NCBI RefSeq assembly: GCF_003697845.1
Contig: NZ_RDQE01000017.1
Span: 1 to 45,440 of the forward strand
Origin: Halobellus captivus
GTDB lineage: Archaea; Halobacteriota; Halobacteria; Halobacteriales; Haloferacaceae
DNA: 45,440 nt
Direction: 5' to 3'
Shown here: piece after piece, positions 41,624-45,440 of the stretch
Numbering within the stretch: the first letter of the stretch is position 1
How the letters are laid out: each line of letters starts with the position of its first letter
Position numbers and translations under genes: made by a program
The notes under the pieces: model-generated
Told to the model about the DNA's origin: nothing
Database searches by the model: none
What the model saw: the letters and a program-made list of their open reading frames with translations, nothing else

Positions 41624-42066
41624 TCAAGATAGAGTTCCTCGGTATTAGCAAAAAACTGTCTCGTTGGACTTCTCTCGTCTTCTGTCGTGCCTGGTAGAAG
41701 ACTGTGTTCTCTCGTCCCCCAAACGCCTTCCTAATGAGTCGCGCCTTTCTGAGCCGTCGCCGTCCGTATACGACGACGGCGATCTCCGCGTTCTTCAAGT
41801 CAAATGGCCGTGAAGCCGATCTAGCTTCTCTGACCGGTTCACGAAATCTCTCATAGCGCTGATTTAGAGGGTACCGAATAAAATACTCTGAATAATCATA
41901 TTCTGAAATATCATATCTCGGAGTACCAGTGATCGAGAATTCTACTAAATCAAAATTAGAATAGATCCGAGATCAACCAGATACGGCGCCAATCATATTA
42001 GAAATTCTACCTTTCGTCTCAAATCGCAAAACTGTTTTATAATCTACTTGCGTTATTTGAGACAAT
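41624..42066. other. AT-rich non-coding interval between dam and the AbiE-like pair
   Basis: No convincing gene. The first 230 bases are mixed composition; 41860-42030 is very AT-rich. ATTCTA (41939-41944) and TAGAAT (41957-41962) form a small inverted repeat. The right end carries the promoter and operator described separately. The dam promoter must lie at the left end; no clear box is visible. Confidence 0.6.
42016..42063 (+). promoter_or_regulatory. Promoter of the AbiE-like pair, flanked by an inverted repeat
   Basis: GTCTCAAAT (42016-42024) and ATTTGAGAC (42055-42063) are perfect 9-bp inverted repeats; CGCA and TGCG just inside add a further near match. Between them is TTTTATAAT (42035-42043), 27 nt from ATG 42067. 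The right arm covers the predicted transcription start, so a protein bound to both arms would block the promoter. Confidence 0.65.
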
Positions 42067-43017
42067 ATGATATCTGTGAGTCACTTGCGGGTAATCTCTC
42101 AGCTCATAGATGGGGGTGACCCGGAAGTGAGTATCAGCACACTCGCTGACCAACTCGAGTGGAGTACCAGTCACGCCTCACGGGTTATCACCGAATTAGA
42201 AGCCTACGGCTGCGTCCAAACCAAACAAAGCGGTCGAGAAAAGCTGGTTTCTCTTACTGAAATCGAACCGATAGAGCAGCTCGAAGGACTCCTCACGGAA
42301 TATCGCCATATGGACCTACCGGCGCTCATCGCTGGCTCCGGATTACAAATCCTCTATTATCTTGACCGAGGACGGACGGCTACCGAATTAGCCGAGCGAA
42401 GTGGCGTTAGTCGGGCAACAGTCTACCGCCGGTTAGATGATCTCCAGCTAGTCGGTGTCATCGGGAAATCGAAATCTCGGTACCGTCTCAACGAGCCATT
42501 TACCGTATTGGCCTCGATCGCACGAGGACTGTTCCATCAGAAGCATCGCCGTGAAACAAGAGAGCACGTTGTTGGACTCAATTTCCTCTGGGAAACACAC
42601 GACGAGTATCTCTTTGCGTGCGACAGCGACATCAGCACTGAAGAATTTCATCTGACCGGACCAGCACTGTTCGGTGAGTTCGGCGTTCCACTGCTCACCC
42701 GTGACCGCCGCCACTACTTCTGGACAGATCGACTCACAGAGGTTGACCCTGTTGAGCTAGTATGCCATACTCTCTTAATCGATGATGGCTCTCGGTACCG
42801 AACGTACTGTCTGTTACTGATACAGAAACAGGATATCGATCGAACGGAACTGCGAGAGCGCGCTGAACACTATCACCCTGAGGCGACGATCGATTTACTC
42901 ACTATCGTCGACGGTCTCATTGAATACTTGGAAACCAGCGGAGAAACGACGGCTGAGCACCTCCCCGAATGGGAAGAGTTCAAGCAAACAGCTAGGGAGT
43001 ATGAGGTCACTCTATGA
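42067..43017 (+). CDS. Two-HTH regulator, putative AbiEi-like antitoxin
   Basis: A 316-residue protein with two winged-helix regions: residues about 1-70 (ISQLIDGGDPEVSISTLADQ, then WSTSHASRVITELEAYGCV) and 103-145 (RTATELAERSGVSRATVYRR, then DDLQLVGVIGKSKSRYRLN). A C-terminal domain of about 150 residues of unclear fold follows. It overlaps the nucleotidyltransferase gene by 4 nt (ATGA), with the regulator first, as in AbiE-type type IV toxin-antitoxin systems, where the HTH antitoxin represses its own promoter through inverted repeats. The repeats around this promoter fit. It is longer than many AbiEi proteins, so kinship is by architecture rather than recognised sequence. Confidence 0.75.
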   Translation: MISVSHLRVISQLIDGGDPEVSISTLADQLEWSTSHASRVITELEAYGCVQTKQSGREKLVSLTEIEPIEQLEGLLTEYRHMDLPALIAGSGLQILYYLDRGRTATELAERSGVSRATVYRRLDDLQLVGVIGKSKSRYRLNEPFTVLASIARGLFHQKHRRETREHVVGLNFLWETHDEYLFACDSDISTEEFHLTGPALFGEFGVPLLTRDRRHYFWTDRLTEVDPVELVCHTLLIDDGSRYRTYCLLLIQKQDIDRTELRERAEHYHPEATIDLLTIVDGLIEYLETSGETTAEHLPEWEEFKQTAREYEVTL

Positions 43018-43859
43018 GCTCTCGTGAACGATTCGGCCGTGGTTATATCGAGGCCGAACTTCGGAAGATCGCGGATCACCTCCAAACAGAGGTGGAGGCG
43101 TATCTCATCGGTGGTGGCGCGATGGCACTTCACCAGCCGTCTCTCAAGGACACGACCAAGGATATCGATCTCGTTGTTGTGGATGAGACGGCTCTCAGCC
43201 GCCTGATGGGCGTACTCGACGAGCTCGGCTATGAGGAGGTCACCGATCTCGATGACGAGTACGATCGGCTGGGCGCACGCCATTGCGTACGGAACGATGC
43301 CGGTTGTCAGTTCGACGTCTTTTATCGCCAGATCGCCGATAAGCTGTTCTTCAGCGACGGGATGCAAGCACGGAGCCAACAGTTTCTCTCTTCGGAGTAC
43401 TTCTCCGTCGGCCTCGTCTCGTTCGAGGATATCTTCCTGTTCAAATCCGTGGCAGAGCGCCCAGACGACATCGGTGATATGGCTACGCTCGTCCAAACGG
43501 AACTCGACTTCGACGTCATATCAGACGAACTCGAACGCCAAGTAGAGCTCTTGGGCGGGGAGTTCTTCGTCACGGTTGTCTCTGCGTCTCTGGAGCGACT
43601 CGATGAGACCGAAGGTATCCAAACGCCACTTGATGATGTCGTTCAGGATTACTATCAGCGGTACATGGAAGGATACGAGCTCCGGATACAGTTGGACGAG
43701 GAAGAACCCAAATCCGTGAGCGAACTAGCCGCTGAGTTGGGCGTTTCAGAAGAGGAGATCGAACGTCGATACGAGTATCTCCATCAGTACGGATTCGCCG
43801 AGCGAACTTCTGAGGGAATTCGGGATACGGGCAAGCACGACGAATTTACGCGATCGTAA
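43014..43859 (+). CDS. Nucleotidyltransferase-fold protein, putative AbiEii-like toxin
   Basis: A 281-residue protein with a Pol-beta-type nucleotidyltransferase core: YLIGGGAMALHQPSLKDTTK (residues 30-49), metal ligands D50 and D52 in KDIDLVV, and a third aspartate D101 in CQFDVFYR. The following helices include LVSFEDIFLFKSVAERPDDI, where the FLFKxxAxR-type motif is common to AbiEii/DUF6036-like enzymes. Unusually, the C-terminus (about 235-270, SVSELAAELGVSEEEIERRY) forms an HTH. Related toxins modify tRNA or other targets by nucleotide addition; the target is unknown. Start ATG 43014 overlaps the regulator stop. Confidence 0.78.
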   Translation: MSSRERFGRGYIEAELRKIADHLQTEVEAYLIGGGAMALHQPSLKDTTKDIDLVVVDETALSRLMGVLDELGYEEVTDLDDEYDRLGARHCVRNDAGCQFDVFYRQIADKLFFSDGMQARSQQFLSSEYFSVGLVSFEDIFLFKSVAERPDDIGDMATLVQTELDFDVISDELERQVELLGGEFFVTVVSASLERLDETEGIQTPLDDVVQDYYQRYMEGYELRIQLDEEEPKSVSELAAELGVSEEEIERRYEYLHQYGFAERTSEGIRDTGKHDEFTRS

Positions 43860-44010
43860 GTAGATCCATTTTACCAACCCTACATCGACCAGATCTATCA
43901 ATAATTTCCAACAGAAAATACACTACAAGTCCTGCTCAACCCCTACAAGTGTATTCTACGGGGTGTTATTACACTTATCTGCGTTCGGAACGTGTTTAAT
44001 TGTAATGATC
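43860..44010. other. AT-rich spacer between the AbiE-like pair and the IS110 element
   Basis: No gene. AATACACT (43917-43924) and AGTGTATT (43948-43955) are 8-bp inverted repeats with a 23-nt loop, a possible transcript end for the upstream pair. TTTAATTGTAAT (43995-44006) is a TATA-like candidate for an RNA entering the IS110 leader. The left boundary of the IS probably lies in or just after this stretch. Confidence 0.4.
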
Positions 44011-44280
44011 CACTCTGTCTTTGGTTCAACAGAGTGCTTCAGTTGAACGTCTTCGCTGGCTCTGTTGACTCGATGGAAACGCTGCTACGCCATGAGAGCG
44101 TGAAACAAGACATGGGGCGCAAGAGACCGACGGATTTCACGTGCCACAGAGCACGTTCTGTTGACTGGTCCGTGTGCGAAAGAAGTCGAGTCATGGGCGC
44201 TACAGCCCGGATGCCGCGCCCCGCGGCATCCGGGAAAGCCCGAATAGGTGAATCTCTGCTTCACGCACTGGCGTCCCGGG
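44011..44280 (+). ncRNA. Putative bridge-RNA region of the IS110 element
   Basis: The non-coding left end is highly structured. CACTCTGT (44011-44018) pairs with ACAGAGTG (44029-44036); an overlapping alternative pairs GTTCAAC (44024-44030) with GTTGAAC (44042-44048). A very strong 13-bp hairpin has arms CCCGGATGCCGCG (44206-44218) and CGCGGCATCCGGG (44222-44234). IS110-group elements are known to encode a bridge RNA with target- and donor-binding loops upstream of the recombinase gene; this region has the right place and size. The loop guide sequences cannot be assigned without the IS ends. Confidence 0.45.
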
Positions 44281-44290
44281 TGAACGAACC

Positions 44291-45289
44291 ATGTACCTCG
44301 GAATCGACGTCCACAAACGGTACGCACAGGTGGCAGTGATGGATGAGGCTGGGACGATCGTCGAAGAGGTTCGCGTCGAAAACGCGAACCTCGACGAGCT
44401 CGCCCAGCGGTACGCCGGCGCACAAGCCGTGCTTGAGGCGACCTCCAACTACTACCACATCCACGATACGCTGTCCGAGCACTTGGATGTGACCGTCGCT
44501 CATCCCAAAAAGATCACCCAGATCGCAGACTCCGACAAGAAAACCGACCGCGTGGATGCGAAAGAACTCGCGCGGATGCTCCGATTGAATTCGGTGCCTG
44601 AAAGCTACGTACCGACCGAGGAGGTCAGGGAAGCCCGCGCACTCGTGCGCGGGCGACAGACCTTGGTCGAAAACCGTACCAAGTACGCCAACAAGATCCA
44701 TGGACTCCTCTCTGATCACGGCATCACTGACGACGTGAAACCACTGAACCTAAAGGGGCGAGAGTCCCTGCGGGAACTCTCGCTCCCGGTCCCATGGGAC
44801 ACGTTACTTGAGTCGTATCTCGACCTGATCGAGTCACTCACCGAAGAGATTCAGAAGCTCGATAAGACGATCGAAGAGCGCGCTGGGTCTCTGAAGGAGA
44901 CCCAGCTGCTGATGACGATTCCCGGTGTGAGTTACTACACCGCGCTGACGATCTACGCAGAGCTAGGCGGGATCGACCGGTTTGACGGTGACAAGGAGGT
45001 CGTCAGTTACGTCGGATTGAACCCGGTGATCCGCGAGTCAGGCGACTCGCGGATCGAAGGGAGCATCTCGAAACGTGGATCAGGTCGTGTGCGATGGCTG
45101 CTCGTCCAAGCAGCAAACACCGCAGTTCATACCAGTAACGACGAGTATCTGAGCCGGTTCTACGACCGGTTAGCAAGCCGGAAGAACTCACAAAAAGCGA
45201 TCGTGGCAGCAGCTCGGAAGATGCTGGTATCGATCTACCACATGCTTGATCGGAGAGAAGTGTACGATCCACCTGGTGTGACCGCGTAG
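44291..45289 (+). CDS. IS110-family DEDD transposase
   Basis: A 332-residue recombinase of normal family length. The N-terminal RuvC-like domain has the DEDD residues D6 (GIDVHK), E49 (VLEATSNYY), D86 and D89 (KTDRVDAKELARML). A coiled-coil region (about 172-200) follows. The C-terminal Tnp_20-like domain has IPGVSYYTALTIYAELG, then YVGLNPVIRESGDSRIEGSI with the presumed catalytic serine S250, then SKRGSGRVRWLLVQAA. All key residues are present, so the element is potentially active. ATG 44291 is the natural start. Confidence 0.95.
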   Translation: MYLGIDVHKRYAQVAVMDEAGTIVEEVRVENANLDELAQRYAGAQAVLEATSNYYHIHDTLSEHLDVTVAHPKKITQIADSDKKTDRVDAKELARMLRLNSVPESYVPTEEVREARALVRGRQTLVENRTKYANKIHGLLSDHGITDDVKPLNLKGRESLRELSLPVPWDTLLESYLDLIESLTEEIQKLDKTIEERAGSLKETQLLMTIPGVSYYTALTIYAELGGIDRFDGDKEVVSYVGLNPVIRESGDSRIEGSISKRGSGRVRWLLVQAANTAVHTSNDEYLSRFYDRLASRKNSQKAIVAAARKMLVSIYHMLDRREVYDPPGVTA

Positions 45290-45357
45290 ACGACGGATCT
45301 GAGGGCCGCCGGCTAGTGATAGTCATAACTTTTGAATAGATAGAAAGCGATCTATCC

Positions 45358-45440
45358 ATGACTTTGCGAAGCTTATCCGATCGGCGTAGTCGTGAAAGAT
45401 CGAACAGATCAGTTCTCGATACGTTTCAAGATCTGACGCG
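45358..45440 (+). CDS. Possible partial gene running off the right edge
   Basis: An open frame from ATG 45358 (MTLRSLSDRRSRERSNRSVL...) stays open to the last base. An AT-rich block (45320-45345) precedes it at promoter distance. Only 27 codons are visible and no family can be recognised; it may be chance. Confidence 0.25.
   Translation, partial: MTLRSLSDRRSRERSNRSVLDTFQDLT

Larger units (their letters stand above)
43990..45300 (+). mobile_element. IS110-family insertion sequence (ends approximate)
   Basis: A full-length DEDD transposase gene with a long (about 280-300 nt) structured upstream region and a short downstream end. IS110-family elements typically lack terminal inverted repeats and target duplications, so the ends cannot be read from one sequence; the coordinates are estimates. 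Confidence 0.7.

Noticed and set aside
41541-41798. An 85-codon minus-strand frame overlapping the dam start
   Set aside because: No recognisable motif, no promoter, and overlap with the conserved N-terminus of the methyltransferase.
44206-44234. Strong hairpin as a terminator for the AbiE-like pair
   Set aside because: It lies about 350 nt after the toxin stop, inside the IS110 leader, and has no T-tract.

Overview
The window comes from a high-GC haloarchaeon, most like Halorubrum or a close relative. The core genes are extremely GC-rich at third codon positions. Their proteins are strongly acidic, as in salt-in halophiles. PheS/PheT are of the archaeal type, HalOD1 and PAS-kinase signalling proteins are present, and many starts lie 25-28 nt after a TATA box, which is the haloarchaeal leaderless-transcript pattern. 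The species cannot be fixed by reading alone.

Layout. (1) 1-1607: AT-richer end of an integrated element, a ribbon-helix-helix (RHH) regulator followed by a tyrosine integrase, both leftward. (2) 1667-5614: GC-rich gene set with two coiled-coil proteins translationally coupled to a ParA/MinD-like ATPase, then an M48-like membrane protein that has lost its zinc motif. (3) 5624-9646: HalOD1 protein, then pheS-pheT behind a long leader that holds a leaderless Phe-rich micro-ORF and a hairpin. (4) 9718-14329: lactate permease divergent from lutC and a lutB-lutA fusion; together these take up and oxidise L-lactate. (5) 14364-15497: M29 aminopeptidase, followed by a broken gene remnant. (6) 15646-28859: two adjoining giant genes (1739 and 2663 codons) built of FN3-like, LamG-like and other beta-rich modules, with their own operator-bearing promoter and no visible export signal. 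(7) 29088-33103: PepF oligopeptidase, RimI-type acetyltransferase, PAS histidine kinase. (8) 33183-38215: RND/MMPL exporter and CARDB-like envelope protein in one operon, divergent from a TetR regulator. (9) 38289-38361: tRNA-Arg(CCG).

(10) 38362-45440: an accessory island starting right after the tRNA and dropping in GC along its length. It holds a PD-(D/E)XK protein with a duplicated C-terminal module, a Mrr-type endonuclease convergent with a Dam-type adenine methyltransferase, an AbiE-like regulator/nucleotidyltransferase pair with an inverted repeat around its promoter, and an IS110-family element whose structured upstream region could encode a bridge RNA. This looks like a defence island.

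The strongest candidates for something undescribed are the giant two-gene module, the possible Phe-responsive pheST leader, the ParA-like cluster and the defence-island genes. All functional statements come from reading motifs; no database search was possible.
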